A stretch of 64,000 bases of DNA, taken from an uncultured Thermanaerothrix sp. Its GTDB lineage: Bacteria > Chloroflexota > Anaerolineae > Anaerolineales > Anaerolineaceae. The notes under the pieces were generated by a model. That model saw nothing but the letters and a program-made list of their open reading frames with translations. It made no database searches and was not told the origin of the DNA. Made by a program: the position numbers and the translations under genes. Below are positions 45,516 to 54,779 of this stretch, one piece after another. Location: NCBI RefSeq assembly GCF_938028735.1, contig NZ_CALIMF010000015.1, forward strand, positions 1 through 64,000, in the 5' to 3' direction. Positions within the stretch are counted from its first letter, which is position 1; the number at the start of each line of letters is the position of its first letter.

Positions 45516-46732
45516 AGGCCCTCCAGCAAGGGGGCAATCTGGCGCTGGTAGACGACTTCCCATGAAAAATTGAGGCGCACACGACTACGTACTCGATAGA
45601 GAGGATCTCCTTCGAGGCGTTCCTTGATAGCGTGGGCAATGGCGGTGGGTGGTGTCTCTGGAGTGAAATAATAAGCGTCTTCCTGGGCGATTGCGCGTAA
45701 AGGCGGAATTCCGGTGCAGAAAATGGGCAGGCGACTGAGACCAGCCTCTAAAAGTGGAATCCCAAATCCCTCTTCGCGGCTGGTAAGCAAAAGAGCATCC
45801 GCAAGGCGGTAAAGGTCTGCAATCACGATATCACTTACGCCTTCTGGATGAAACTCTGCCAGGAGGTGAACGGAGTTCTCAATCTTTAATTGGGCACGTA
45901 GGGAGAGGAGGGTTTGATAGTAGTTCAGGTTATCAGGATTATGGGCGCCCGGTGGTCCTGTGATGATGAGTTTGGCTTCAGGGAGGAGCGCATGCAGTTC
46001 CGCCATGATCTGGAGAGCTTGCTCCAGATTTTTGCGCCGGGTAATGCGTACCGGGCAAAGCAGGATGGGCATTGCAGTGGCAAGGTTGAGGCGCTCAAAG
46101 AGATCCCGAGTAACTTCAGAAAGGCCTAAAAATTCGGCTTGTTCAATTCCAGCAGGGATAACGTGAATTTTCTCGCAAGGCAATCCACTTAACTGACTCC
46201 ACTCAAGACACCGAGCCTCGGATACAACGACTTGAATAGTATTGGGCCAGGCTTGGCGTAGAAGATCCCACGGCCAGCCTGGATGCAATTCCTTTTGGTA
46301 ACGCTCGGCCGTCCAGGCCAGGTCGTGATGCCATAGGATGACCCGCCGGGGGATGCCGCGGTGGGTGAGATGATAAAGGGCTACCGTAAGGGGTAAGTTT
46401 TTATGCTGCGTGGCTACGTTGTGAGCGATGAGCACATCAGCCTGAAGCAGATAGGGTTCCAACAATCTCTCCAGGGTGGCTACCAGGGCATCCATGTTTG
46501 GCGGTACGTGCCCCTGGTCAAGCTCGCCTTTGGCCTCGAGAATTTGCGGATGGCGAGAATCAAGGAGGGGGAGAACATGCACCGGGATACGATCATCCCA
46601 GGTCCCGCCCCGCCCAGCCAGGATGGTGACCTGATGCCCCGCCTTGAGCAAATATTTGGCCTGACGCGCTATTACCGCTTCAACTCCGCCGATGATGGGG
46701 GGCGCTGCGTAGTGAAGCAGGACAAAGTGCAT
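45512..46732 (-). CDS. GT4-family glycosyltransferase
   Basis: A GT-B glycosyltransferase of 406 residues. The N-terminal domain has PPIIGGVEAVIARQAKYL, and the C-terminal nucleotide-sugar domain has ICPVRITRRKNLEQALQIMA-like sequence, then TGPPGAHNP and the EX7E-type motif SREEGFGIPLLEAGLSRLPI. It leads the operon, with AAAGGAGG 5-6 bases before ATG 46732 and a promoter just upstream. The substrate is not evident. It could add further sugars to glucosylglycerate or act in polysaccharide synthesis. Confidence 0.85.
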   Translation of the reverse strand: MHFVLLHYAAPPIIGGVEAVIARQAKYLLKAGHQVTILAGRGGTWDDRIPVHVLPLLDSRHPQILEAKGELDQGHVPPNMDALVATLERLLEPYLLQADVLIAHNVATQHKNLPLTVALYHLTHRGIPRRVILWHHDLAWTAERYQKELHPGWPWDLLRQAWPNTIQVVVSEARCLEWSQLSGLPCEKIHVIPAGIEQAEFLGLSEVTRDLFERLNLATAMPILLCPVRITRRKNLEQALQIMAELHALLPEAKLIITGPPGAHNPDNLNYYQTLLSLRAQLKIENSVHLLAEFHPEGVSDIVIADLYRLADALLLTSREEGFGIPLLEAGLSRLPIFCTGIPPLRAIAQEDAYYFTPETPPTAIAHAIKERLEGDPLYRVRSRVRLNFSWEVVYQRQIAPLLEGL

Positions 46733-46749
46733 AGTAACCTCCTTTAGAA

Positions 46750-46779
46750 AGTTTATCTTGAAGGTAAATTATTTGTCAA
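46750..46779 (-). promoter_or_regulatory. Promoter of the glucosylglycerate operon
   Basis: On the minus strand a perfect -35 TTGACA (46779-46774) is followed after 16-18 bases by GATAAACT as the -10 region. The leader would be very short, with the AAAGGAGG site close to the transcription start. Confidence 0.6.
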
Positions 46780-46816
46780 ATGCCTTTTGCGAATACCGGG
46801 GAGTAAAGATATCTCG

Positions 46817-46825
46817 TGCTATAAT
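46817..46825 (+). promoter_or_regulatory. Extended -10 promoter for the cysteine desulfurase gene
   Basis: TGCTATAAT is an extended -10 element (TG-N-TATAAT). No good -35 is seen at the right distance, which is common for extended -10 promoters. It lies 51 bases before the ATG and is divergent to the glucosylglycerate operon. Confidence 0.6.
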
Positions 46826-46876
46826 CAGAAATTGTCGAAAGTGAAAAGCCGTTTTTACCGTTATCTGGAGTGAGAT

Positions 46877-48049
46877 ATGGCCTGGGAGGAACGTGTCTAT
46901 CTGGATTATGCTGCCACCACCCCGGTAGCCGAGCGAGTGATCAAGGTCATGCTACCTTTCTTTGAAAGTGCGTTCGGCAATCCATCGTCAGTGCATTTTG
47001 AGGGTCAGCAGGCCGAAGCTGCTCTGGAGGAAGCACGTGAGCGTGTTGCGCGGGCATTGGGTGCACAACCGCGCGAGATCTTTTTTACTTCGGGGGGCAC
47101 AGAGAGCGATAACTTGGCCTTGCGCGGGATTGCTCTGGCGGAGCATCAACGCCGGGGTGCTTATCGCATTCTAATTACGCCTGTTGAGCATCACGCGGTT
47201 TCCACAACCGCTCGCCAGTTGCAGGATGTGTTTGGTTTCATCGTGGATTATATACCGGTGGATTCTTATGGTCGTGTGGATCCAGATGACTTGCACGACT
47301 TGATTGACTCAAGCACGGCTCTGGTTTCAATTATTCACGCTAACAACGAGATTGGCACCCTCAATCCAATTGCTGAGATCGCAGCCATATGTGAGGAGAA
47401 GGGGGTACCCCTTCACACGGATGCCGTTCAATCGGTGGCGCATTTACGATTGGACCTGGCGACCCTAGGAGTTTCGGCGCTCTCGATCGGTGCCCACAAG
47501 TTCTATGGCCCCAAGGGGGTTGGGGCGCTTTATGTACGTCAGGGAACTCCCATTCTCCCTGTCCAAACCGGAGGGGCTCAGGAGCGCGGTTTGCGTGCCG
47601 GAACGGAAAATGTCCCGTTGATTGTTGGTATGGCCGAAGCTCTTGAAATGAATCTAGAAACGCTTGACCAAGAAACACAGCGCCTTAGAGCGCTACGGGA
47701 TCGGTTGATTGAGGGGGTGTTGGATGCCATTCCGCGTGCACGCCTTACCGGGCATCCTTTAGAACGCCTGCCCAACCATGCTTCATTTGCTTTTGAGCAT
47801 GTTGAGGCCAATACGTTGCTGATGTACCTGGACCATGCGGGCTTTGCGTGCTCCTCGGGATCGGCCTGCAAAACAGGTAACCCGGAACCTTCTGAGGTTC
47901 TGCAGGCCATTGGTTTCACTCCTCAGTGGGCGATGGGGGGGTTACGGGTCACTATGGGACGGGGTACCACCCAGGCTCATGTTGAGCGGTTTTTGAGCAT
48001 ACTACCGGCTGTGGTAGAGAAGTGCCGGGTCGCCAGTAGGGTACGCTGA
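46877..48049 (+). CDS. Cysteine desulfurase (NifS/IscS family)
   Basis: A PLP enzyme of 390 residues that removes sulfur from cysteine for tRNA thiolation and Fe-S assembly. It opens with VYLDYAATTPVAERV. Other motifs are TSGGTESDNLALRG, HHAVSTTARQL, the PLP lysine in GAHKFYGPKG and the active cysteine in CSSGSACKTGNPEPS. It is followed after 5 bases by mnmA, so its main task here is probably sulfur donation to MnmA. Confidence 0.94.
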   Translation: MAWEERVYLDYAATTPVAERVIKVMLPFFESAFGNPSSVHFEGQQAEAALEEARERVARALGAQPREIFFTSGGTESDNLALRGIALAEHQRRGAYRILITPVEHHAVSTTARQLQDVFGFIVDYIPVDSYGRVDPDDLHDLIDSSTALVSIIHANNEIGTLNPIAEIAAICEEKGVPLHTDAVQSVAHLRLDLATLGVSALSIGAHKFYGPKGVGALYVRQGTPILPVQTGGAQERGLRAGTENVPLIVGMAEALEMNLETLDQETQRLRALRDRLIEGVLDAIPRARLTGHPLERLPNHASFAFEHVEANTLLMYLDHAGFACSSGSACKTGNPEPSEVLQAIGFTPQWAMGGLRVTMGRGTTQAHVERFLSILPAVVEKCRVASRVR

Positions 48050-48054
48050 CCAGC

Positions 48055-49146
48055 ATGGAGCCAGAGCGGACACGCAAGGTTGTAGTGGCGATGAGCGGGG
48101 GGGTTGACTCCTCGGTTGCCGCTGCATTGCTAGCCAAAGAAGGATATGATGTAACTGGTATGATGCTTCGCTTGTGGAGCGAAGCGGGTAAGGAGGATCT
48201 TAACCGTTGCTGTACCCCAGATGCGATGATGCTGGCCCGGCGCGTGGCGGCGAAACTAGGGATCCCTTTTTACGTCATTGATGTAAAAGAGAAATTTCGT
48301 GAATGGGTGGTGGAGGCTTTTATCCAGGGCTATCTTGCTGGAATGACTCCCAATCCCTGTCTGGTTTGCAACCGCCAGATTCGGTGGGGCTTGCTGTTGC
48401 AGCAAGCTCTCTCATTAGGAGCGGAGTGGCTGGCGACCGGGCATTACGCCCGAATCGCCCGTGATGAGCAAGGGCGTTTTTTGCTCTTGCGCGCCTTGGA
48501 TGCCGCCAAAGACCAATCCTACGTGCTAAGTGTGCTGGGCCAGCAGGACTTGCGTCATACTCTGCTACCCATTGGTAACTATACTAAGCCCCAAGTGCGT
48601 GAATTGGCACGTAAGTTTGGATTGCCAGTGGCGGAGCGGTCGGAGAGCCAAGATCTGTGTTTTCTGGCCGGTGAGGATTACCGGGATTTTCTGGTACGGC
48701 ATGCGCCTGAGGCTATGCGCCCTGGGCAGATTGTCAATCGGCGGGGCGAGGTCTTGGGCGAGCACCAGGGGTTGGCGTTTTACACGATCGGGCAACGGAA
48801 GGGGTTGGGGGTGGCATCTTCGCGACCTTTATACGTGGTTGATAAGGATTTTCGGCAAAATCTCTTGATTGTAGGCCCCTTGGAGGAACTGGGGAAGACA
48901 ACACTCCACGCAGCGCCGGTAAATTGGGTGCTGGGTGAACCTCCGGCAGAGCGCTTCCGTGCCGAGGTGAAAATCCGTTACACCGCGACTCCGCTTTCCG
49001 CAACGGTCATTGTGGAGACTCCCCAGCAAGTGCGGGTTGAGTTCGACCAACCGGTTCGGGATATTACTCCTGGTCAACGCGCAGTTTTTTACCAAGGGGA
49101 TGTGGTTGTGGGTGGGGGTACCATTGTTTCGGCATCAAATGGGTGA
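48055..49146 (+). CDS. mnmA: tRNA-specific 2-thiouridylase MnmA
   Basis: MnmA thiolates the wobble uridine of Lys, Glu and Gln tRNAs with ATP and a persulfide donor. The PP-loop is VAMSGGVDSSVAAALL. The catalytic cysteines lie in PNPCLVCNRQIRW and SQDLCFLAGEDYRDF. The C-terminal beta domain with TIGQRKGLG is present, and the length of 363 is normal. It is coupled to the desulfurase gene upstream. Confidence 0.95.
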   Translation: MEPERTRKVVVAMSGGVDSSVAAALLAKEGYDVTGMMLRLWSEAGKEDLNRCCTPDAMMLARRVAAKLGIPFYVIDVKEKFREWVVEAFIQGYLAGMTPNPCLVCNRQIRWGLLLQQALSLGAEWLATGHYARIARDEQGRFLLLRALDAAKDQSYVLSVLGQQDLRHTLLPIGNYTKPQVRELARKFGLPVAERSESQDLCFLAGEDYRDFLVRHAPEAMRPGQIVNRRGEVLGEHQGLAFYTIGQRKGLGVASSRPLYVVDKDFRQNLLIVGPLEELGKTTLHAAPVNWVLGEPPAERFRAEVKIRYTATPLSATVIVETPQQVRVEFDQPVRDITPGQRAVFYQGDVVVGGGTIVSASNG

Positions 49147-49156
49147 GGATTCGGCT

Positions 49157-49432
49157 ATGACCATTCCAAGCATCTTGCTGGGCCTTTGCACGGCCACATT
49201 GCTGGGGGCACTTTTTCACCTGTGGCGGGGCGGTGGCTGGGTGAAACTGGTGACTTACTTGACAGCGGCCAATCTGGGTTTTTGGGGTGGTCACTGGATC
49301 GCTAGTTTACTGGACTGGACAGCGGCGCGAATTGGGCCAATTAACCTGGGTGGTGCGTTGATGGGCAGCGGTCTATTTCTCGGTCTTGCTTATTGGCTGG
49401 CTCAGGTGGAACCCCCTCGAGGAGAAAAGTAG
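49157..49432 (+). CDS. Small membrane protein, unrecognised
   Basis: About 91 residues with three hydrophobic segments (around 3-20, 28-50 and 62-82) and glycines typical of packed helices. I do not recognise the family. ATG 49157 follows GTGAGG; an ATG at 49139 overlapping the mnmA stop is also possible. It sits between mnmA and trmI in one co-directional run, ending 2 bases before the trmI start. Confidence 0.65.
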   Translation: MTIPSILLGLCTATLLGALFHLWRGGGWVKLVTYLTAANLGFWGGHWIASLLDWTAARIGPINLGGALMGSGLFLGLAYWLAQVEPPRGEK

Positions 49433-49434
49433 GC

Positions 49435-50301
49435 GTGAGTTGGAATCTGCGTTCAACCTCTGTGCAAGATGGTGATCTGGTTTATTTAGTCAGTTCGCGG
49501 CGTAAAACTTTTATCTTGCGCTTGGAACGGGGTGGAGAATTCCATAGCCATCGCGGGATCATCAAGCACGACGACATTATTGGAAAACCGTGGGGAACTC
49601 GCATTGCCAGTCACATGGGGGAGACTTTTTTGATACTGCAACCCTCCTTGGCTGATCTCATCCGCGAATTACCGCGAACAACTCAGATTCTGTATCCGAA
49701 AGATATTGGCTTGATTCTGGTAAATATGAGCATTGGCGAGGGACAGCATGTGCTTGAGGCTGGTACCGGATCGGGTTCTCTAACCTGTGCGTTTGCCTTT
49801 GCCGTGGGGTCTCACGGACGTGTGACCAGTTATGACGTGCGTTCGGATGTGCAAAACCTGGCTTTGAAGAATTTGCAACGCCTAGGGCTGGCTGAGCGGG
49901 TAACTCTCAAACTGCGGGATATCGCCGCCGGATTCGATGAACGCGAGGTGGATGCTGTATTTCTGGATGTGCCTAATCCGCAAGATTATGTGGCGCAGGC
50001 CCGCCAAGCGCTTAAACCGGGGGGATTCTTTGGCAGTATTTTGCCGACCACTAACCAAGTGACGCGATTGGTGGCGGCGTTAAGGGCGCAGGCGTTTGCT
50101 TTGATTGAGGTGTGCGAGGTATTGTTACGCTACTATAAACCGGAGCCAGAACGTTTACGGCCCGTAGACCGCATGGTGGCTCACACTGGCTTTCTGATTT
50201 TTGCCCGCGCGGTTCAGGCGGCGATGGAGGCGTTGCCTGGAGAAGACCTTGCGGAAACGGAAATGGCATTAGAGGACAATGACGGAGAGATTACCTTGTG
50301 A
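49435..50301 (+). CDS. trmI: tRNA (adenine-58-N1) methyltransferase TrmI
   Basis: An S-adenosylmethionine-dependent enzyme of 288 residues. A small N-terminal domain contains IIKHDDIIGKPWGTRI and the QILYPKDIGLI stretch. The Rossmann domain has VLEAGTGSGSLTCAFA as motif I, FLDVPNPQDYV as the catalytic motif and LKPGGFFGSILPTTNQV. This is the typical TrmI/GCD14 pattern. The start is GTG 49435, two bases after the preceding stop and behind GAGGAG. Confidence 0.92.
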   Translation: MSWNLRSTSVQDGDLVYLVSSRRKTFILRLERGGEFHSHRGIIKHDDIIGKPWGTRIASHMGETFLILQPSLADLIRELPRTTQILYPKDIGLILVNMSIGEGQHVLEAGTGSGSLTCAFAFAVGSHGRVTSYDVRSDVQNLALKNLQRLGLAERVTLKLRDIAAGFDEREVDAVFLDVPNPQDYVAQARQALKPGGFFGSILPTTNQVTRLVAALRAQAFALIEVCEVLLRYYKPEPERLRPVDRMVAHTGFLIFARAVQAAMEALPGEDLAETEMALEDNDGEITL

Positions 50302-50917
50302 TCCCGCCGATCCGGCGAAACATCTCACAATTGAGATTATCCGGCAACGACTCGCCGAATTTCAGGCTGTTTGGTCGGTCTCAGATCCTCTCGCTTCTGT
50401 CTGCAAAGCTACCTTACGTCCAGCGGCAGTTTTGGTGCCGCTGGTTTGGGAGGCCGGGGAATGGCATTTGCTTTTCACCCGCCGCAGTTCCCATGTCCAG
50501 AATCACAGAGGGCAAGTGGCTTTTCCGGGCGGGGCAATTGAAGCGGAGGATCCTTCGGTGGAAAGTGCTGCTTTGCGGGAGACCTGGGAGGAGATTGGGG
50601 TTGAGGCGGCGCGGATCATGCTATTAGGGCGGCTACCGGCGCTGGTGTCGGTGACGCATTATCTCATCTACCCAGTGGTGGGTAAGATGGACTGGCCGGT
50701 ATCCCTACGATTGTCCAAGGAAGAGGTTGAGCGAGTTTTTACCATTCCACTGGCGTGGTTGGCACAGCCAGCTCACCTGCAGCGAGAGATCTTGCCTGCG
50801 GGGGATGGTACTCGCCGCGAGGTGCTTTTCTACACCCCCTATCAGGGAGAGCGTGTTTGGGGTGTTTCAGCATATATTGTCTATTTGTTGTTACAGGCCC
50901 TGAAGCTTGTGGTGTAA
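50279..50917 (+). CDS. Nudix hydrolase, CoA pyrophosphatase type
   Basis: 212 residues. The Nudix box is GGAIEAEDPSVESAALRETW followed by EEIGVEA, and the preceding segment SSHVQNHRGQVAFPGG is the UPF0035 signature of coenzyme A diphosphatases (NudL/YeaB). The start at 50279 overlaps trmI by 23 bases. A terminator follows 34 bases after the stop. Confidence 0.88.
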   Translation: MTERLPCDPADPAKHLTIEIIRQRLAEFQAVWSVSDPLASVCKATLRPAAVLVPLVWEAGEWHLLFTRRSSHVQNHRGQVAFPGGAIEAEDPSVESAALRETWEEIGVEAARIMLLGRLPALVSVTHYLIYPVVGKMDWPVSLRLSKEEVERVFTIPLAWLAQPAHLQREILPAGDGTRREVLFYTPYQGERVWGVSAYIVYLLLQALKLVV

Positions 50918-50950
50918 GGACGATAGTACATATTGGCTACATAAAGTGAA

Positions 50951-50983
50951 ACTGGATGCCATCTCATTAGGCATCCAGTTTTC
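50951..50983. terminator. Bidirectional terminator between the Nudix gene and bL25 gene
   Basis: ACTGGATGCC at 50951-50960 pairs perfectly with GGCATCCAGT at 50970-50979, followed by TTTCGC on the plus strand, with TTTCAC on the minus strand. It can serve both convergent genes. Confidence 0.85.
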
Positions 50984-51009
50984 GCACAATGCTAAGGCTG
51001 ATGAGGAGA

Positions 51010-51654
51010 TTATTCCTCTTCGGGTTCCTCGGCTTTCTTGCCGCGTTCTATCACTTCGGGCTCTGCTAAACTCACTTCTTCTCCTTCGGTTACTTCTTCC
51101 TCAGCGCCGCCCGTGATCACAGCCACTACCTCGTTCGGATCTTCCAAGCATTCCACATTGGGGGGGAAGGTTAGATCGCGGACGTAAATGGCATCGCCAA
51201 TATGGGCTAGGCCGGAAATATCCACTACGATTTTTTCGGGCAGGTCTTGAGGCAAGCTAGAGACCTCCACTTCCTCTAGATTGGTGATCAGTACACCGTT
51301 GAAGTCGCGCACAGCAGGGGCTTCGCCCACAAATTCGAGCGAAATCTCAGCGCGGATTTTCTCGGTCATGGAGACGACCTGAAAATCCACATGTAACAAC
51401 GTGCCCTTGATGAAATCACGTTGCTTTTCGCGGATCAGGGCAGCGTGTTGGGCGCCATCCAATTCGATCGTCACTAGGGATGAGGGTTTGAGCCCAGCAA
51501 GTACTTTGGTGGCTTCGTGAAGATCAAGAGCAATGGGGGTAGGGGCAAAATGATGCCCATACAAAATTGCGGGCAGCTGGCCTGCGCGGCGTAAAGCGCC
51601 CACCTTTTTTCCGGTCACATTCCGGCGGGTGGCTTTTAGTACAACTTTTTCCAT
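51010..51654 (-). CDS. rplY: 50S ribosomal protein bL25 (CTC/TL5 form)
   Basis: bL25 binds 5S rRNA. The N-terminal L25 domain (VVLKATRRNVTGKKVGALRR and GQLPAILYGHH) is followed by the C-terminal TL5/CTC beta domain (about residues 90-185) and an acidic tail rich in glutamate, giving 214 residues. The frame opens at 51681 and has ATGs at 51663 and 51654. AAGGA lies directly on the former but about 8 bases before 51654, so that start is preferred. Confidence 0.93.
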   Translation of the reverse strand: MEKVVLKATRRNVTGKKVGALRRAGQLPAILYGHHFAPTPIALDLHEATKVLAGLKPSSLVTIELDGAQHAALIREKQRDFIKGTLLHVDFQVVSMTEKIRAEISLEFVGEAPAVRDFNGVLITNLEEVEVSSLPQDLPEKIVVDISGLAHIGDAIYVRDLTFPPNVECLEDPNEVVAVITGGAEEEVTEGEEVSLAEPEVIERGKKAEEPEEE

Positions 51655-51821
51655 TTTTTCCATCCTTCGAGCGCCTCTCACCTCGTCAAATCGAGGTTAC
51701 CTTCGCTCTTTTTGAGGTATGATTGACGCCAGTTGAACTGGCTGCAGGGTGTGATTTTAAGCATCTCTGGCTGCTTCGTCAAGGTTATGGGTTTTTCCGC
51801 TTCTGGCGCGGGAGGTAAGGC

Positions 51822-53363
51822 ATGATAAAAAAGCAATTTGGGCGAGCAATTCTTAGGTGTGTACTAGGAATAGGCCTGGGGCTTGGCCTGGTGGCCTGCC
51901 GGCCTGTCAAGGATACATGGCCTTCCCTGCCATCACCAACGGATCAGGATGTTGTTGTCCCGACGTTGCCACTCTCAACGCCGATCCCAACGCCAACGGC
52001 TGAGGTGACGGAAACCTCTGCACCAACTTCCACAACTCTCAACACAAACGAAAGTGGATTGACCCGATACCGTCTGAGGCTGCAATTAAATCCTGAAACC
52101 CATACTGCCGAGGTGAGGGCCACGATCAATTGGTTCAACGATACCGGAAAAACCCAAACCGATCTCCCCTTGATCATTGAACCGGCTCGTTATCCAAATG
52201 TGTTTACACTGCTCGAGGTGTTCCAGAACGATCAGCTGGTAACTCTAATTCCAGAGACAGCGAACATGTGGCGATTGCAGGGGATGGCACCAGTGACAGC
52301 GGGGAGCACGAGCGAGTTCACAATCACTTTCCGGCTAGACCTACCGGAAATTCCTCCGCCTTCCGACACGACCAAGCCCCAGATTTTTGGTTTTACCCGC
52401 CGGCAGGTGAATCTGGTGGATTGGTATCCTTTTATTCCCCCTTTTCGAGATGGAAAATGGCTGGTCCATCCACCAGGGTACTTCGGTGAGCATTTGGTTT
52501 ACCCACTGGCCGATTTCGAGGTCACCTTGCGTCTTGAGGGGACCAACCGTGAATGGCAGGTTGCTGCCAGTGCCCCGGCCGAGCGTGCCCTAGATGGCAG
52601 TTTCCATTTTGACTATCCGCGTGCCCGTAATTTTGTACTTTCTCTAAGCCCTGATTATCGCCTGCAAGAGCAAACGATCAATGGAGTGCAGGTGCGGGGG
52701 TTTGTCTTCGCTGAAAGTGAGCAGGCGGGTCAGGCGGCTTTAGATGCCACCACCCGGGCCCTGGATTTATATTCCCGTTGGTTTTTGCCTTACTCACGTG
52801 CCCAACTCAGTCTGGTGGAAGCCGATTTCTTGGATGGGATGGAATACGATGGACTTTATTTTCTTAGCAAAGGTTTCTACAACCTATATGATGGAACGCC
52901 TCAAGGATACTTGACGATGATTGCTGCACACGAAACAGCCCATCAATGGTGGTATGTGCGGGTAGCGAATGATCAGGCCATGCACCCGTGGCTGGATGAG
53001 GCTCTATGTACTTACAGTGAGCGTCTTTTCTATGAGACGTACTACCCTGAACTGGTTTCATGGTGGTGGTTCTATCGGGTCAACTATTACCAGCCAGCAG
53101 GGTGGATAGATAAAAGTATTTATGATTATGCGGGTTACCAGTCCTATCGGAACGCTGTCTACTTACGCGGAGCGCAATTTTTTGAAGATGTGCGCCGGAC
53201 GATGGGGGATAAAGCGTTTCTAACTGCGCTGGGGGATTATGTGCAACGTTATGACGGAAAAATTGCCAACTCCCATGACCTACTGGATGTCCTAGTGGCG
53301 CATTCTCCAAACGATCTTGAACCCGTCTTCCGCCAGTATCTGAGCGACTATCTTTCTCGGTGA
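51822..53363 (+). CDS. M1-like metallopeptidase, surface lipoprotein
   Basis: 513 residues. The signal peptide ends in the lipobox LVAC, followed by a threonine/proline/serine-rich linker to about residue 75, as in exposed lipoproteins. A beta-rich M1 N-terminal-like domain precedes the gluzincin site H370-ETA-H374 with the third ligand E393 in WLDEALCTYSE. The GAMEN exopeptidase motif is replaced by LDGMEYDGLYF, so strict aminopeptidase activity is uncertain. It ends directly against the converging lhgO stop with no bases between them. Confidence 0.88.
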   Translation: MIKKQFGRAILRCVLGIGLGLGLVACRPVKDTWPSLPSPTDQDVVVPTLPLSTPIPTPTAEVTETSAPTSTTLNTNESGLTRYRLRLQLNPETHTAEVRATINWFNDTGKTQTDLPLIIEPARYPNVFTLLEVFQNDQLVTLIPETANMWRLQGMAPVTAGSTSEFTITFRLDLPEIPPPSDTTKPQIFGFTRRQVNLVDWYPFIPPFRDGKWLVHPPGYFGEHLVYPLADFEVTLRLEGTNREWQVAASAPAERALDGSFHFDYPRARNFVLSLSPDYRLQEQTINGVQVRGFVFAESEQAGQAALDATTRALDLYSRWFLPYSRAQLSLVEADFLDGMEYDGLYFLSKGFYNLYDGTPQGYLTMIAAHETAHQWWYVRVANDQAMHPWLDEALCTYSERLFYETYYPELVSWWWFYRVNYYQPAGWIDKSIYDYAGYQSYRNAVYLRGAQFFEDVRRTMGDKAFLTALGDYVQRYDGKIANSHDLLDVLVAHSPNDLEPVFRQYLSDYLSR

Positions 53364-54587
53364 TTAGACTGCCTCGCGTACAGGTATTTCAAAGGATTTC
53401 AATGCCATCTCGGCAATGGTTTGACCGATACTGATTGAGGCGGTAGCCGCGGGTGATGGAGCGTTGAGGACATGGATCATATTTGGGGTTTCTAAAATGG
53501 CAAAATCATCTAAGAGCGCTCCGTTGCGGCTCAACGCTTGTGCACGCACACCGGCCCCACCACGTTCAACGTCTTCTTCGCGCAGGTCGGGGAGGAGACG
53601 CTGAAGGGCGCGCACAAATGCGCGCTTGGAAAGGGAACGGTAGAATTCGCCCAGGCCGGTTTTCCAGTATTTCAAGCCCATACGCCAAAAACCAGGAAAA
53701 ATTAAGTATTCACCGATATCGCGCAGTGAGATGTCTGTCATACGGTAACCTTCGCGTTTGAAAGCGAGCACGGCATTGGGGCCAGCTTCAACGCCACCAG
53801 TGACGCGGCGCGTGAAGTGGACTCCTAGAAAAGGAAAGCGCGGGTCAGGGACGGGGTAAATCAGGTTCTTAACTAGGTATTGGCGTTCCGGTACGATATC
53901 ATAATACTCGCCCCGGAAGGGAATAATGTGTAGGTCAGGCCTCAAGCCACACATCCGGGCCACGCGGTCGGAATGAAGCCCGGCGCAATTAATGAGATAG
54001 CGGGTTTCATAAGCACCTGCCGTAGTTTCTAGGATTAAAGCCTTTTCCCTTTGTTGAAATCCGGTTAGACGAGCACGGGTTTGAACGACTGCCCCCTGGG
54101 CTTGGGCTAGTTCGGCGTATTTTTGGGTGACTCGAACATAATCTACGATACCCGTGTAAGGAACGTAAATTGCGGCTAGCCCCGTAGTGTAGGGCTCGTA
54201 CTCTTTAATCTCTTCAGGACCGAGTTTGCGAATTTCGGTAAGACCATTTTCCAAGCCACGCTGATAAAGTGCCTCCAGACGGGGAAGTTCATCAGGAAGG
54301 GTGGCCACAATGATCTTCCCACAACGCTCGTGGGGAATAGCGTGCTGCTCACAGAATCGGTACAATGCCTCTCGTCCCTGAATGCAATTACGCGCTTTCA
54401 GCGAGCCGGGTTTATAGTAAATGCCAGAATGGATAACTCCACTGTTGTTGCCGGTCTGATGTGCGGCTAAACGATCTTCGGCTTCGAGAACGATCAACGA
54501 AGCGCGGCTGTGCTGGGTAAGGGCCATGGCTGTGGCCATGCCTACGATTCCGCCGCCAATAATTGCGATATCATAACGTGTGGTCAT
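53364..54587 (-). CDS. lhgO: L-2-hydroxyglutarate oxidase/dehydrogenase
   Basis: An FAD enzyme of the DAO family that clears L-2-hydroxyglutarate to 2-oxoglutarate. The FAD loop is DIAIIGGGIVGMATAMAL, then HQTGNNSGVIHSGIYY, which is diagnostic for LhgO, and GVHFTRRVTGGVEAGPNAV. The C-terminal GAGVRAQAL and HVLNAPSPAATASISIG match as well. The length of 407 is normal. No partner genes are adjacent. Confidence 0.92.
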   Translation of the reverse strand: MTTRYDIAIIGGGIVGMATAMALTQHSRASLIVLEAEDRLAAHQTGNNSGVIHSGIYYKPGSLKARNCIQGREALYRFCEQHAIPHERCGKIIVATLPDELPRLEALYQRGLENGLTEIRKLGPEEIKEYEPYTTGLAAIYVPYTGIVDYVRVTQKYAELAQAQGAVVQTRARLTGFQQREKALILETTAGAYETRYLINCAGLHSDRVARMCGLRPDLHIIPFRGEYYDIVPERQYLVKNLIYPVPDPRFPFLGVHFTRRVTGGVEAGPNAVLAFKREGYRMTDISLRDIGEYLIFPGFWRMGLKYWKTGLGEFYRSLSKRAFVRALQRLLPDLREEDVERGGAGVRAQALSRNGALLDDFAILETPNMIHVLNAPSPAATASISIGQTIAEMALKSFEIPVREAV

Positions 54588-54779
54588 GGATGTGATAATC
54601 CTCCTTATCTACGCAGGAATTTAATAGGCAAGATAATTCGGTCATTTGGGTGCAAAATGGGCAAGATGATTATAGCGCGTTTTGTGGATCAACGTTGGCC
54701 AATTCGATAATTGCCTTTTGCAATTCGGATTCTCTTATTGCAGGGTGTGGTAAACTTATAAAAGTGAGGGTGATGACCT

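Noticed and set aside
51681-51696. Hairpin CCTCG-N6-CGAGG in the bL25 gene leader as an autoregulatory site
   Set aside because: Only five base pairs and no likeness to 5S rRNA that I could see; chance is a sufficient explanation.
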